Positions 52,696-61,174 of a stretch of DNA of 64,000 bases are shown in pieces (the stretch's first letter is position 1; every line of letters begins with the position of its first letter). Position numbers and translations under genes: made by a program. Location of the stretch: contig CBDUXP010000014.1 of assembly GCA_965371225.1 (NCBI GenBank), forward strand, positions 1-64,000, read 5' to 3'. Origin of the DNA: CBDUXP01 sp965371225 [NCBI: uncultured bacterium] (GTDB lineage: Bacteria > Abyssobacteria > SURF-5 > CBDUXP01). Below the pieces are notes generated by a model. That model was not told the DNA's origin. It saw nothing but the letters and a program-made list of their open reading frames with translations, and made no database searches.

Positions 52696-53415
52696 GTGCA
52701 ACTAGGCGATCGGTTTGACGAACGGTCCGCCACCCTCCGGGCCCGGTATGCCGAGGCGAAAGGTGGCCAGTGGACGGTGGCCGACCTGGAATGGACCGCA
52801 GAGGCGGTGGTGCTGGCGGCGCATCAGCCGGAGGCGGCAGCCCGCGCCACCCGTGCCGCCCTCGTCGCCACGTTCTACCACTGGTCGGACGCGTTGCTCG
52901 GGGCTACCAGCCGGCTCGCGGCCACGCTCGCGAATGCGGACGCGCAACTGCTCGTCGCGGTGCACGTGCACGATCACGCGCGCCACCTGGAATGCTGGCG
53001 ACGCTATCTCGAATGCGTCGGCACGGCCGGGCAGGTACCCGACGGTGCGCGGCGCGCCCTGGTGGAGCTGGTGGATGTGGGCGAACCCGCGCGGACGTTG
53101 CACGCGGCGGCGGTGCGCCTCCCCGCGCTCCAGGCCGCGTACGCAGCGCTCGCGGACGGGTGGTGCTGTCCGCTGGGTCGCAGGCTCTGCAACCGGCTGG
53201 CCGGGGACACGGCACGCCAGCGGGACGACCTGTGCGCGGTCATCCTGCACGCGGAGCGTGGGGGTGGCGCTGCGCTGGAGTCGGAGACCGACGTCCTGTT
53301 CGGGTTGGCGCCCGTGCTGGAGCCCGAACTCGGCCCCGACCCCGTGAGCGCCCTACGCAGTCACGCGGCCGAGGGCCAGCGGCGCATGGCAGACATCCTC
53401 GCCGCATCGGATTGA
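52696..53415 (+). CDS. Ferritin-like-fold protein with degenerate metal site
   Basis: A 239-residue, all-helical protein. The pattern WTVADLEWTAEAV, then FYHWSDALLGATSRLA, then HDHARHLECWRRYLE resembles the diiron helices of ribonucleotide-reductase-R2-like or tRNA-hydroxylase-like proteins (DW, then ...E..., then D-E-A-R-H). The usual Glu residues appear as Asp, His or other. It may bind metal differently, or not at all. GTG 52696 has GGGAGG upstream. Family assignment is tentative. Confidence 0.6.
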   Translation: MQLGDRFDERSATLRARYAEAKGGQWTVADLEWTAEAVVLAAHQPEAAARATRAALVATFYHWSDALLGATSRLAATLANADAQLLVAVHVHDHARHLECWRRYLECVGTAGQVPDGARRALVELVDVGEPARTLHAAAVRLPALQAAYAALADGWCCPLGRRLCNRLAGDTARQRDDLCAVILHAERGGGAALESETDVLFGLAPVLEPELGPDPVSALRSHAAEGQRRMADILAASD

Positions 53416-53482
53416 CCGCACTTCCGCCCCCGTGCGAGAATGACCCCGCCGCGGTCGGCTTTTCCGGATTCGCGGCACTTTT

Positions 53483-53556
53483 CGGGGCGTGGCGCAGTCC
53501 GGTAGCGCACCTGCTTTGGGAGCAGGGGGTCGCTGGTTCGAATCCAGTCGCCCCGA
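53483..53556 (+). tRNA. tRNA-Pro (anticodon TGG)
   Basis: A full cloverleaf. The acceptor stem is CGGGGCG/CGCCCCG, the D-arm GCGC/GCGC and the anticodon stem CCTGC/GCAGG with loop TTTGGGA. A TTCGAAT T-loop closes it. The anticodon is 53517-53519. The CCA end is not encoded (ACCGC follows the stem). The gene sits at the left edge of a low-GC segment. Confidence 0.96.
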
Positions 53557-53771
53557 CCGCATAAATGAAGGGTTTCGGCAATTCTACATCCCTGGAAAAT
53601 GACCCGTGGGTACGCCCTGGGTAACAGATCGCGGCCATTCGAGTGTTAGGGGGCTGAGGCAAGATCCCATCCGCTTCCTGAGACTGGGATATGGGGCCCT
53701 GTCCAGGGGGGTATCAACGCGGGCAACCCGGCAGGAGGCAGAGCTCATCCGCACACTGGGCGCATGAGCCG
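53557..53771. other. Gene-free segment between tRNA-Pro and the pentapeptide protein
   Basis: These 215 bases hold no credible frame. The text just after the tRNA resembles tRNA-adjacent insertion sites, but no repeat of the tRNA 3' end was found further on. A frame from 53691 across it reads into the pentapeptide gene without coding character. Confidence 0.5.
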
Positions 53772-54827
53772 ATGGTGACACTTATAGAGCCTCTTCGCAG
53801 AGCGATCCGAACCCGCCTATGTCCTTCAAGTCCGAATGCGGAGCATGTCGCACTGGTAACTGGCGATAAGGAAAAGTTTCGCTCGTGGCGTCAACAGAAT
53901 CAGAAGGCTGAGCTCAACTTGCGAAATGCCAAGTTGGATCACCTGTCCTTCGAAAATGTCCAATTTGGTCCCGCCAATCTCAAAGATGCAGAGATTGCCA
54001 CCAAGCCTGTTGCGCTGAATCGGTGCCGACTTGAAAAGTGTAATTTCACCCGCGTTGATCTAGACGGGGCGAAGTTTAGCTCAGCCAAGCTTTCCGAAGC
54101 CATATTTACAGGATGCAACCTGCGACGTGCCGACCTTGATGGCGCAGTTCTTTCTGGCGCACACTTTAGGAAGGCGGACCTCTATCAAGCTGAGGTTGGC
54201 GGTGCTTACTTCGACAAAGCCAAGGGTCTTCCCCAAGCCAAGAATCTACACACGGTCAACCTTCGAGGTGACAGAGACGTAATTGGATTTGAAACCGCTG
54301 AGTGGAAGAGCTTCGACAGACTGGACTGGGCTCGGCTCAGGTACATAGGAAGCCTACCCATCTTTGGCTTTTCGTCATTGCTTGTGTTCAGCTTGCCACC
54401 GCTTACCTATCTGATTGATTACTACAACGACCGTCTAGAACTCGTACACGCGTGGGCTCGTCGCGCACTGGATAATGATAGCCCCCAGGTCAGAGAGTTC
54501 GCGACTATGCTCCTCGAGCGGCTTGGACCGCTGCCCATATCCATCAACCTTTTACTTCTGTTCTTAGCAACGACATTCTTGTGGTTGGGCGCCTTAACCT
54601 ATTCGATTGCTTGTCCAGAAAGAGTTCAGGAAGTGAGTGAGCATCGGTGGTGCCATGAGCTTCAAAAGCCATTAATCCTTTACCGTGCAGAATCGTGGCG
54701 CCGGCCGCCCGCGAGATTGTTCTGCGCTTTGTTCTATCTTCTAGCGATACTTTTCGGTTTACCGTATATCGCAATTAAGCTTTACGACACCTCTATGATC
54801 CTGATGGAAAATCTCTTCCTCTCGTAG
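53772..54827 (+). CDS. Pentapeptide-repeat membrane protein
   Basis: A 351-residue protein in low-GC DNA with codon use unlike the rest of the window. Residues 30-160 contain pentapeptide repeats of the A(D/N)LxX type (AELNLRNAKL, VDLDGAKFSSAKLSEAIF, NLRRADLDGAVLSGAHFRKADLY), forming a right-handed beta-helix. Residues 200-350 hold three to four membrane helices (IFGFSSLLVFSLPPLTYLI, LPISINLLLLFLATTFLW, LFCALFYLLAILFGLPYIA). ATG 53772 is favoured; an upstream start at 53691 adds an unlikely lead. Function unknown. It sits beside tRNA-Pro, as acquired genes often do. Confidence 0.78.
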   Translation: MVTLIEPLRRAIRTRLCPSSPNAEHVALVTGDKEKFRSWRQQNQKAELNLRNAKLDHLSFENVQFGPANLKDAEIATKPVALNRCRLEKCNFTRVDLDGAKFSSAKLSEAIFTGCNLRRADLDGAVLSGAHFRKADLYQAEVGGAYFDKAKGLPQAKNLHTVNLRGDRDVIGFETAEWKSFDRLDWARLRYIGSLPIFGFSSLLVFSLPPLTYLIDYYNDRLELVHAWARRALDNDSPQVREFATMLLERLGPLPISINLLLLFLATTFLWLGALTYSIACPERVQEVSEHRWCHELQKPLILYRAESWRRPPARLFCALFYLLAILFGLPYIAIKLYDTSMILMENLFLS

Positions 54828-55124
54828 TCAGTATGTCGCTGCATGACATGCGTCCCATGCCACGTCGATGGTGGAGACTTGAGCGCCGCTGTCGCCTTAA
54901 CGAGTGCCGCATGAGGGGAGCGATGAGGCATGCAAGCAGGAGATAGTGAGCTTGGCTTAACGTGTAGCCGATGCATAAATTCGCTGACGTTTGCGGTTAG
55001 AGAGGCGGCACGTGAGGCGGCGCGAAGCGCGGTCGAGGCCGGGGCGAGTGCGCTCAGGCCTCGATATCCTTGGACATCGTCAGGCTCGCATTAGGGCCTC
55101 TTTCCCTTGACCGCCGGGGTCGCG
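54828..55124. other. Intergenic region at the right edge of the low-GC island
   Basis: About 300 bases without a gene. The first half keeps the low-GC composition of the island. From about 55010 the sequence returns to high GC with short inverted CGAGGCC/GGCCTCG-like words. No terminator with T-run, no RNA gene and no integrase remnant are seen. Confidence 0.6.
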
Positions 55125-55153
55125 TTGAGGAGCCCCGGAGGGCGTGCTAGACT
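55125..55153 (+). promoter_or_regulatory. Promoter of the SurA-like lipoprotein (leaderless type)
   Basis: TTGAGG (55125-55130), a 17-base spacer and TAGACT (55148-55153), eight bases before ATG 55162. No ribosome site. Confidence 0.6.
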
Positions 55154-55161
55154 TCGCCGTG

Positions 55162-56052
55162 ATGCGGAATCCTGCGGCACGCGTGCTGGTGGTGCTGGTG
55201 GCTGCGGCGGCGGGGTGCAGCGGCCTCGTCGACATCGACAACACAGAGGTGGCGCGCGTGGACGGCCAGAAGATCCTCCTCCGGGATGTGCTCGCGCGCA
55301 TCAGCCAGACCCCGCCCCAGAGCCGCTTGAAGGCCAGCTCGCGCGCGGGGCGGGAGGGAATCCTTGACGATCTCATCAACGAAAGCTTGCTGCTGGGCGT
55401 GGCCGACGCGGCCGGCATCATCGTGCCCGAGGCCGAGCTGCGCGCCCGGATGGAGCAGGAGCGGCAGGCCATGGCCCAGCGTACAGGCGATCCGACCGCC
55501 CTGCCCCTCATGCGCGACGCCGAGACGATCGAGCGAATTCTGCGCATCGAGAAGGCGCTGGAGAGCGTCATGGGGTTCGAGGCCGTCCAGGAACGCTACG
55601 AGCAGCTGCACCGTGGACCGCCGCGCGATACCGTGCAGTACGATTTCGTGCTGGTTCGCGCCACCAATCCCAACCTGGCGCAGGAGGCCGAGGTGGCCTT
55701 CAATGCGGGGACGACCGCGGCGGAGCTGATCGCCCAGTTCCGGTCTCATCCGGATTTTCTCAACGGGGGCCGGACCGATCCGATCTACACACAATTGCTG
55801 GCACCGTGGCTGCGGCGGGAACTGGGGGCCGACCCCCGGCCGGGGACCGTTCTGCCGCCGTATAAGGACGACACGTCCGGCCAGCCCGCCTTCATGGTCG
55901 TGCGCTTGATCAACCGGTGGAGCTTCCCGCCGATGGCTGCGATTTACGAAAGTCTGGTGGAAGAGTTGTACGAAGACTACATCGCCGAGTTACGCGCGCA
56001 GCATGCGATCGAACGCTATCCGGACCGGTTGACGTGGATCGAACGCCGGTAG
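55162..56052 (+). CDS. SurA-N-like lipoprotein
   Basis: A 296-residue envelope lipoprotein. The signal peptide ends in a lipobox-like AAAAGCSG, with the modified Cys at residue 19. VARVDGQKILLRDVLARIS and the helical stretch after it match the chaperone domain that opens SurA and parvulin-type isomerases. The canonical isomerase motifs are weak, so it may be chaperone-only. It probably helps outer-membrane protein folding. ATG 55162 is set by the lipobox and the promoter. The next gene is 45 bases downstream. Confidence 0.75.
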   Translation: MRNPAARVLVVLVAAAAGCSGLVDIDNTEVARVDGQKILLRDVLARISQTPPQSRLKASSRAGREGILDDLINESLLLGVADAAGIIVPEAELRARMEQERQAMAQRTGDPTALPLMRDAETIERILRIEKALESVMGFEAVQERYEQLHRGPPRDTVQYDFVLVRATNPNLAQEAEVAFNAGTTAAELIAQFRSHPDFLNGGRTDPIYTQLLAPWLRRELGADPRPGTVLPPYKDDTSGQPAFMVVRLINRWSFPPMAAIYESLVEELYEDYIAELRAQHAIERYPDRLTWIERR

Positions 56053-56097
56053 GTTTGCCGAGACCGGCGCGCGGCTGAGGCCGGGGACACGGGAGAG

Positions 56098-56319
56098 ATG
56101 GAAACCCTCGCGCGCGTCATCCGCGAGCACCCCATTGCCTTTCTCGCTTATGTAGGCGTGATGGCGTTCATCATCGCCCGGCTCGTGCACCTGCTCCGGC
56201 AGACGTGGGCGCTCGCGCGGACGCCGCGGGACCGGTGGGCGGCCGCAACGCTGGGCAGCCTCTTGAGCCTGGCGTTTTGTGGCCTCTGTACTTTCCTCTT
56301 CCTCAGCCTGTTCGCGTAA
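56098..56319 (+). CDS. Small two-helix membrane protein
   Basis: A 73-residue protein with two hydrophobic helices (AFLAYVGVMAFIIARLVHLL and LLSLAFCGLCTFLFLSLFA) joined by a basic loop, RQTWALARTPRDR. GGGAGAG precedes ATG 56098. Function unknown; probably co-transcribed with the lipoprotein gene. Confidence 0.65.
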   Translation: METLARVIREHPIAFLAYVGVMAFIIARLVHLLRQTWALARTPRDRWAAATLGSLLSLAFCGLCTFLFLSLFA

Positions 56320-56326
56320 CGGTCCG

Positions 56327-57319
56327 CTACCAGAGATCCCAGCGCCGCTCGACCCCCCGGTACTCCTCCTGCCCATGCTCGTGGAGCCACGCGAGCATCT
56401 GTCGCACGCTCCCGGTGGCGAGCGCTATGCTCGTATCCGCGGCGCCGTAGTACACGTGCACCGTATCCCCGTCGTCCTGCACCGTGATGCCGCACGGAAA
56501 CACCACGTACCCCACGTCGCCCACGCGTTCATATTCTTCGTCTGGCCCGAAGATCCACGTGTCCCCGCGCAGGAGACAGTGCTCCGGCTCCTCCAGTTCG
56601 AACAGCGCGAGGCCGACCCGGTAGAGGCTGCCCGCCGAACTCCGCCGCACCGCATGGTAGAGCACGAGCCAGCCTTCCGGCGTTTCCACCGGCGGGCAGG
56701 CCAAGCCGACTTTGTGCGCGTCCCACCACGTGCCGTGCCGGTGCCGGAGCATGATGCGGTGGCTGCCCCAATGCAGTAGATCCGGGGAGTAGGACACCCA
56801 CAGGTGGGAGCCCGCCGGCGTCACGGGGCGGTGGATCATCACCCAGCGGTTCTTGATCCGCCGGGGCAGCAGGGCCGCATCCTTGTCGTCCGGTGGCATT
56901 ATGACGCCGATACGGTTGAACCGACGGAAATCCGCCGTCATCGCGAGACACACTGCGGGCCCGCCACCGGAGACGGCGATGTACGCGATGGCGTACTGCC
57001 CCAGCTCGGGAACGTAGGTGACCCGGGCATCCTCGATCCCACTCAGCTCTGCCGGCCACTCGTCCGGCGAGGGACAGAGCGTCGGCTGGGGATCCACTTC
57101 CCAGGCATCGATCCCATTGTGCGACCGCGCGACGCAGAAATGGGAGTGCCCCCGCAAATCCTCGACGCGGCAGAGCAGCAGGGTCGTGCCGTCCTGCAGC
57201 CGCGTGGCGCCGGGGTTGAAGACCGAATTGACTTTGTACGGCCAATCCGCCGCCGTCAAGATCGGATTACCGTCGAACCGATGCAGCAGCGTTTCATGCG
57301 GGTCGGTCCGTGGCGCCAC
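56327..57319 (-). CDS. GH130-family beta-mannoside phosphorylase or hydrolase
   Basis: A 330-residue five-bladed beta-propeller of the GH130 family. Such enzymes break beta-mannosidic bonds, many by phosphorolysis. NPGATRLQDGTTLLLCRVED opens it, GIEDARVTYV holds the catalytic-type Asp near residue 94, and WDAHKVGLACPPVETPEGWLVLYH is typical. It is followed 23 bases later (upstream on this strand) by a GT4-toroid gene, in one unit. The set probably builds and recycles a mannose-containing oligosaccharide. Start ATG or GTG near 57319. Confidence 0.9.
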   Translation of the reverse strand: MAPRTDPHETLLHRFDGNPILTAADWPYKVNSVFNPGATRLQDGTTLLLCRVEDLRGHSHFCVARSHNGIDAWEVDPQPTLCPSPDEWPAELSGIEDARVTYVPELGQYAIAYIAVSGGGPAVCLAMTADFRRFNRIGVIMPPDDKDAALLPRRIKNRWVMIHRPVTPAGSHLWVSYSPDLLHWGSHRIMLRHRHGTWWDAHKVGLACPPVETPEGWLVLYHAVRRSSAGSLYRVGLALFELEEPEHCLLRGDTWIFGPDEEYERVGDVGYVVFPCGITVQDDGDTVHVYYGAADTSIALATGSVRQMLAWLHEHGQEEYRGVERRWDLW

Positions 57320-57342
57320 GATTTCCTCCTCGTCTCCGGCCG

Positions 57343-59616
57343 TCAGGCGGCCGGGATCACGCTTTCCGCTCGCCGCAACTCCACGACCGATAACAGGAAC
57401 GCCAGCGTGGATTCCGCGCCCTGATTCTCGTTGGTCTGCGCCGGCTGGAGCCCGTCCCGGCAGCCACCCGTGGTCACGTCGTACAGGGGCAAGCCCAGGT
57501 CGTTCCGTCCCAGGAACCAGTCAAAGGCCCGCCGCGCTTCCGCGATCCAGACGTCATCGCCCGTCACACGGTAGGCCTCCAACGCCGCGGCGATCATCGC
57601 ATGCGCTTCGATGGGCTGCTGGTCGAAGCGCGCGCGCTCGCCGCTGCGGGGGTACCACCCCTCGCTGCCGACCGGCACGAACTGGCCGTCGTCCCCCCGG
57701 TGCAACTTCGCGAGCCAGTCCAGCATGGCCAAGCCGACCTCCACCAGGTCGCCGCGCTCCAGGACGCGGCCGCTCACGATGAGCGCGTGCGGGATCCGGG
57801 CATTGGCGTAGGTCAGGATCGGTTCCACCCACTGCCACCCTTGCGCGCTGTGTTCCTCGTACAGGCGCATCAGGCGGCGCACCAGCGTCTCCCGAACGTG
57901 CTCGGACAGGGAATGTCCGGAGAAGTAGCGCAGATACTCGTGGATGCCCAACACCGTAAAGGCCCACGCCCGCGGCGACGTGTGTTCCAGCGCCGCCGGC
58001 AGCGCTTGCAGAAAGAGCTGACTGGCCAGCCCGTGGATGCCACTTTGGGCCGAGCGCCCCGCCGCCGTCCCTAACGCCCACAATGCCCGGCCGTGACAGT
58101 CTTCGCTCCCGGCCGCGTCCAGCCACTCCCGTTCGTAGGACAGGAAGTTGTGGAACGTCCCGGTCTCGGCGCGGAAGGCATGCAGCAGGAAGGCCAGGTA
58201 GCGCGACGCCATGAGGTGGACCTCCAAGCCGTCTTCGTGGATACCTTCCAGCAGCGTGGTCAGCACGAGCGCACGCGCGTTGTCATCTACGCAGTACCCA
58301 TGGCGGTAGTTCGGGACGCTATAGATGGCGTGCTGCAACAGCCCCGTGTCGTCCGTCATGCGCCGCAGATGGTCCAGTTTGAGAATCGGGAGTTCGGCGA
58401 GCCGCTCGTCCCGGCGCCAGGGTTCGCACACGCGGCGTGGGGCGCGGCTCCGGTCCAGGGTGGCGTGGGCGAAACTCCGCAGGTAGGCCTCGGCGACCAC
58501 CGGCCAGATCATGTGGCGCCCCGCAAGGTAGGCGGCTTTACGCATGGCGTGCCGCCGCGTGTCCTCGTGCAGCAACGCCACCACTGCGCGCGCGACGGCG
58601 TCGCTATCCCGCATGGGGATCAGCACCCCGCGGCCGTCAGCGAGCAGTTCCTCCGCGTACCAATAGGGCGTCGAAATGATCGCTTTCCCCGCGCCGAAGG
58701 TATACGCCAGGGTGCCGGACACGATCTGGGCGTCATTGAGATAGGGCGTGAGGTAGAGGTCCGCCACCCCAATGAATTTCACCAGTTCCTCGAGTGAGAA
58801 GAAGCGGTCGTGGAAGATCACGTGCTCGTGCACCCCCAGCTGGCGCGCAAGCCGCTGCAGGCTCAACCGGTATTGTTCGCCGTTGCTCCGGCGGAGGTGG
58901 GGATGCGTCGCCCCCACAACCATGAACACGACGTCTGGAAACTCGTCGAGAATCGCCGGGAGGGCTTCGATGCCGTACTCCACCCCCTTGTTCGGATTGA
59001 GCAGGCCGAAGGTCAGGATCACGGTCTTGCCCGCCACCCCGAAGTCGTCTTTGTAAAAAGTCGGGTCCACGAACGGCACATCCGGAATCCCGTGGGGGAT
59101 CAGGTCGATCTTCGCCTTAGGGATGCCGTAGATGTCCTGCAGGAAGGTGCGGGCCAGCTCACTCATGACCACGAGCCGGTCCGCGAGCTGCCCCAATTGC
59201 ACCATGACTTCATGCTGCTGCGCATCCGGCTCGCGCAACACCGTGTGCAAGGTGGCCACGATCGGCATGCGCAGATCGCGCAACAGCGCCAGGATGTGAC
59301 TCCCGGCGGGGCCGCCGTAAATCCCGTACTCGTGCTGGAGGCAGACCACGTCCACCTTATTGATGTTGAGGTAGTCCGCCGCGCGATGGTACGACGCCAG
59401 TTCCTTCTCACGTAGTTCGAATCGCACACACGCCGGGTAGGCGTACCCGTCGGGGGTATCGTTGACCGGGATCGCGAAACAGGTCGCGGTGGGATCGGCT
59501 GCCGAGACCGCCGAACGGAGATCCGTGGTGAATGTGGCGATGCCGCACTGGCGCGGCAGGTAGTTGCCAATGAACGCAATCCGCTCGAATGTCATCGAAG
59601 CCACGGAGCCCATCAT
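57343..59616 (-). CDS. Family 4 glycosyltransferase fused to a toroid domain
   Basis: A protein of about 757 residues. Residues 1-395 are a GT4 (FIGNYLPRQCGIATFTTDL, then TFGLLNPNKGVEYGIEALP and a degenerate E-x7-E region near TFGAGKAIISTPYW). Residues 410-757 form an all-helical (alpha/alpha)6-like domain (NYRHGYCVDDNARALVLTTLL, DCHGRALWALGTAAG, YANARIPHALIVSG, QPIEAHAMIAAALEAYR), as seen with glycan-degrading enzymes. So one protein joins a transferase with a carbohydrate-binding or hydrolytic partner. Starts at 59649, 59616 and 59595 are possible; 59616 has GAGGTG at good distance. Confidence 0.88.
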   Translation of the reverse strand: MMGSVASMTFERIAFIGNYLPRQCGIATFTTDLRSAVSAADPTATCFAIPVNDTPDGYAYPACVRFELREKELASYHRAADYLNINKVDVVCLQHEYGIYGGPAGSHILALLRDLRMPIVATLHTVLREPDAQQHEVMVQLGQLADRLVVMSELARTFLQDIYGIPKAKIDLIPHGIPDVPFVDPTFYKDDFGVAGKTVILTFGLLNPNKGVEYGIEALPAILDEFPDVVFMVVGATHPHLRRSNGEQYRLSLQRLARQLGVHEHVIFHDRFFSLEELVKFIGVADLYLTPYLNDAQIVSGTLAYTFGAGKAIISTPYWYAEELLADGRGVLIPMRDSDAVARAVVALLHEDTRRHAMRKAAYLAGRHMIWPVVAEAYLRSFAHATLDRSRAPRRVCEPWRRDERLAELPILKLDHLRRMTDDTGLLQHAIYSVPNYRHGYCVDDNARALVLTTLLEGIHEDGLEVHLMASRYLAFLLHAFRAETGTFHNFLSYEREWLDAAGSEDCHGRALWALGTAAGRSAQSGIHGLASQLFLQALPAALEHTSPRAWAFTVLGIHEYLRYFSGHSLSEHVRETLVRRLMRLYEEHSAQGWQWVEPILTYANARIPHALIVSGRVLERGDLVEVGLAMLDWLAKLHRGDDGQFVPVGSEGWYPRSGERARFDQQPIEAHAMIAAALEAYRVTGDDVWIAEARRAFDWFLGRNDLGLPLYDVTTGGCRDGLQPAQTNENQGAESTLAFLLSVVELRRAESVIPAA

Positions 59617-59832
59617 CTGCACCTCGTGCTGTCGCCCCAGGCGACCCACAGCGGAACGGATGTCAGGCCAGCGTTCAGTTGTGCGTCACCGCTTGGCGGG
59701 CAGCCGTGTCCGCGCATGCCCCCGAGTGCATCGTGGGACGCCCGCGCCGCGCGCGGGCCCTCTCCACGGCGGCTGCACTATATCACCTGCGTCGCACGAC
59801 GGAGCGCGCCCCCACTGTCCGGGCGCGGTTGC

Positions 59833-59838
59833 TATACT
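59833..59838 (+). promoter_or_regulatory. -10 box of tRNA-Arg
   Basis: TATACT lies 15 bases before the mature tRNA-Arg. The -35 region is weak. Confidence 0.45.
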
Positions 59839-59853
59839 GCCCGCAGCGCCTCT

Positions 59854-59930
59854 GCGCCCGTAGCTCAGGTGGATAGAGCAGCAGCCTTCTAAGCTGCCGG
59901 TCCGGGGTTCGAATCCCTGCGGGCGCGCCA
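59854..59930 (+). tRNA. tRNA-Arg (anticodon TCT)
   Basis: A full cloverleaf with encoded CCA. The acceptor stem is GCGCCCG/CGGGCGC with discriminator G. The anticodon loop CTTCTAA gives TCT at 59888-59890, and the T-loop is TTCGAAT. It lies between the divergent GT4-toroid and GT4 genes. Confidence 0.97.
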
Positions 59931-60027
59931 TGGATGAGGCTCGGCCTCGGGGGCGGTGGTCCGCGCCGGGACAGGGGCGGCACCCCACCGCGCAGCGGAA
60001 CCGGGGACGAAGCTCGGGAGTACCACG

Positions 60028-61062
60028 ATGAAAGTGGCCATGCTCGCGCCGATCGCGTGGCGCACGCCGCCACGACACTACGGCCCGTGGGAGAGCATCG
60101 TCTCGCTGCTGACGGAGGGCCTGGTGCGCCGCGGCGTCGACGTCACCCTGTTCGCGACCGGGGATTCCGAAACGCGCGCGCGGCTCGTCGGCGTCAGTCC
60201 GCGGGGGTACGAGGAAGATCCGGCGCTCGACCCGAAAGTCTGGGAGAGCCTCCATATTTCCGCCGTGTTTGAGCGGGCGGACGAGTTCGATCTGATTCAC
60301 AGTCACTTCGATTTCTTGCCGTTGACGTATATGGGTATGACCGCGACCCCCGTGGTCACCACCATTCACGGCTTCTCCTCGCCGAAGATTCTGCCCGTCT
60401 ACCAGAAATACAACGGCCGGGCCTACTACGTGGCCATCAGCGACGCGGACCGGAGCCCGGACCTGGATTACGTCGCCACCATTCATCACGGGATCGACCT
60501 CGCCCGATTCACCTATGTGGACACGGCGGGGGAGTATCTGCTCTTCTTCGGCCGCATTCATCCCGACAAGGGCACGAAAGAATCCATCGCCATCGCCCGT
60601 GCCACGGGTATGCGGCTCATCATTGCGGGGATCGTCCAGGATGAGGCCTATTTCGGGCGCGAGGTGCAACCCCACCTGGACGACGAACGCGTGTGCTACA
60701 TCGGCAGCGCGGGACCGGACAAACGCGATGCGCTGTTGGGCGGGGCCTACGCTCTGCTGCACCCCATCAACTTCGACGAACCGTTCGGCCTCTCCGTCAT
60801 CGAGGCGATGGCGTGCGGCACCCCCGTCACCGCGATCCGGCGGGGCAGCATGCCCGAGGTCATTGCCGATGGCCGGACCGGGTTCCTGGTGACCGACTGG
60901 GAGGAGATGGCGGCCAGCATTCCGCGCGTGCGCGACATCGACCGCCGGGAGTGCCGCCGCTGGGTCGAGGCCAAGTTCAGCGTGGGCCGCATGGTGGACG
61001 ACTACCTGGCAGTCTACGAGACGATTCTCGCCGGGGGCGGCCGGGGGGCGCGGGGCCGTTAG
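60028..61062 (+). CDS. Family 4 glycosyltransferase
   Basis: A 344-residue cytosolic GT4. MKVAMLAPIAWRTPPRHYGPWE is the characteristic start of a clade of GT4 enzymes. HSHFDF and HHGID are acceptor and donor motifs, and NFDEPFGLSVIEAMACGTPVTA is the E-x7-E donor-binding block. ATG 60028 has CGGGAG upstream. It diverges from the GT4-toroid/GH130 unit across tRNA-Arg, so the three genes probably work on the same mannoside. Donor nucleotide unknown. Confidence 0.9.
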   Translation: MKVAMLAPIAWRTPPRHYGPWESIVSLLTEGLVRRGVDVTLFATGDSETRARLVGVSPRGYEEDPALDPKVWESLHISAVFERADEFDLIHSHFDFLPLTYMGMTATPVVTTIHGFSSPKILPVYQKYNGRAYYVAISDADRSPDLDYVATIHHGIDLARFTYVDTAGEYLLFFGRIHPDKGTKESIAIARATGMRLIIAGIVQDEAYFGREVQPHLDDERVCYIGSAGPDKRDALLGGAYALLHPINFDEPFGLSVIEAMACGTPVTAIRRGSMPEVIADGRTGFLVTDWEEMAASIPRVRDIDRRECRRWVEAKFSVGRMVDDYLAVYETILAGGGRGARGR

Positions 61063-61174
61063 GCAGGCCGGTCACCGGATACAATGCCGCTGGGGAGCCA
61101 GTGACGGTGCGCGGTGGTTCACCCACGCGCGAAACGGCCGGCTCGGAGTGGGGCCGTGGATGGTGGAGGAGCGT

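Noticed and set aside
53536-53556. Integrase attachment site at tRNA-Pro
   Set aside because: No second copy of the tRNA 3' end was found by eye and no integrase gene is present.
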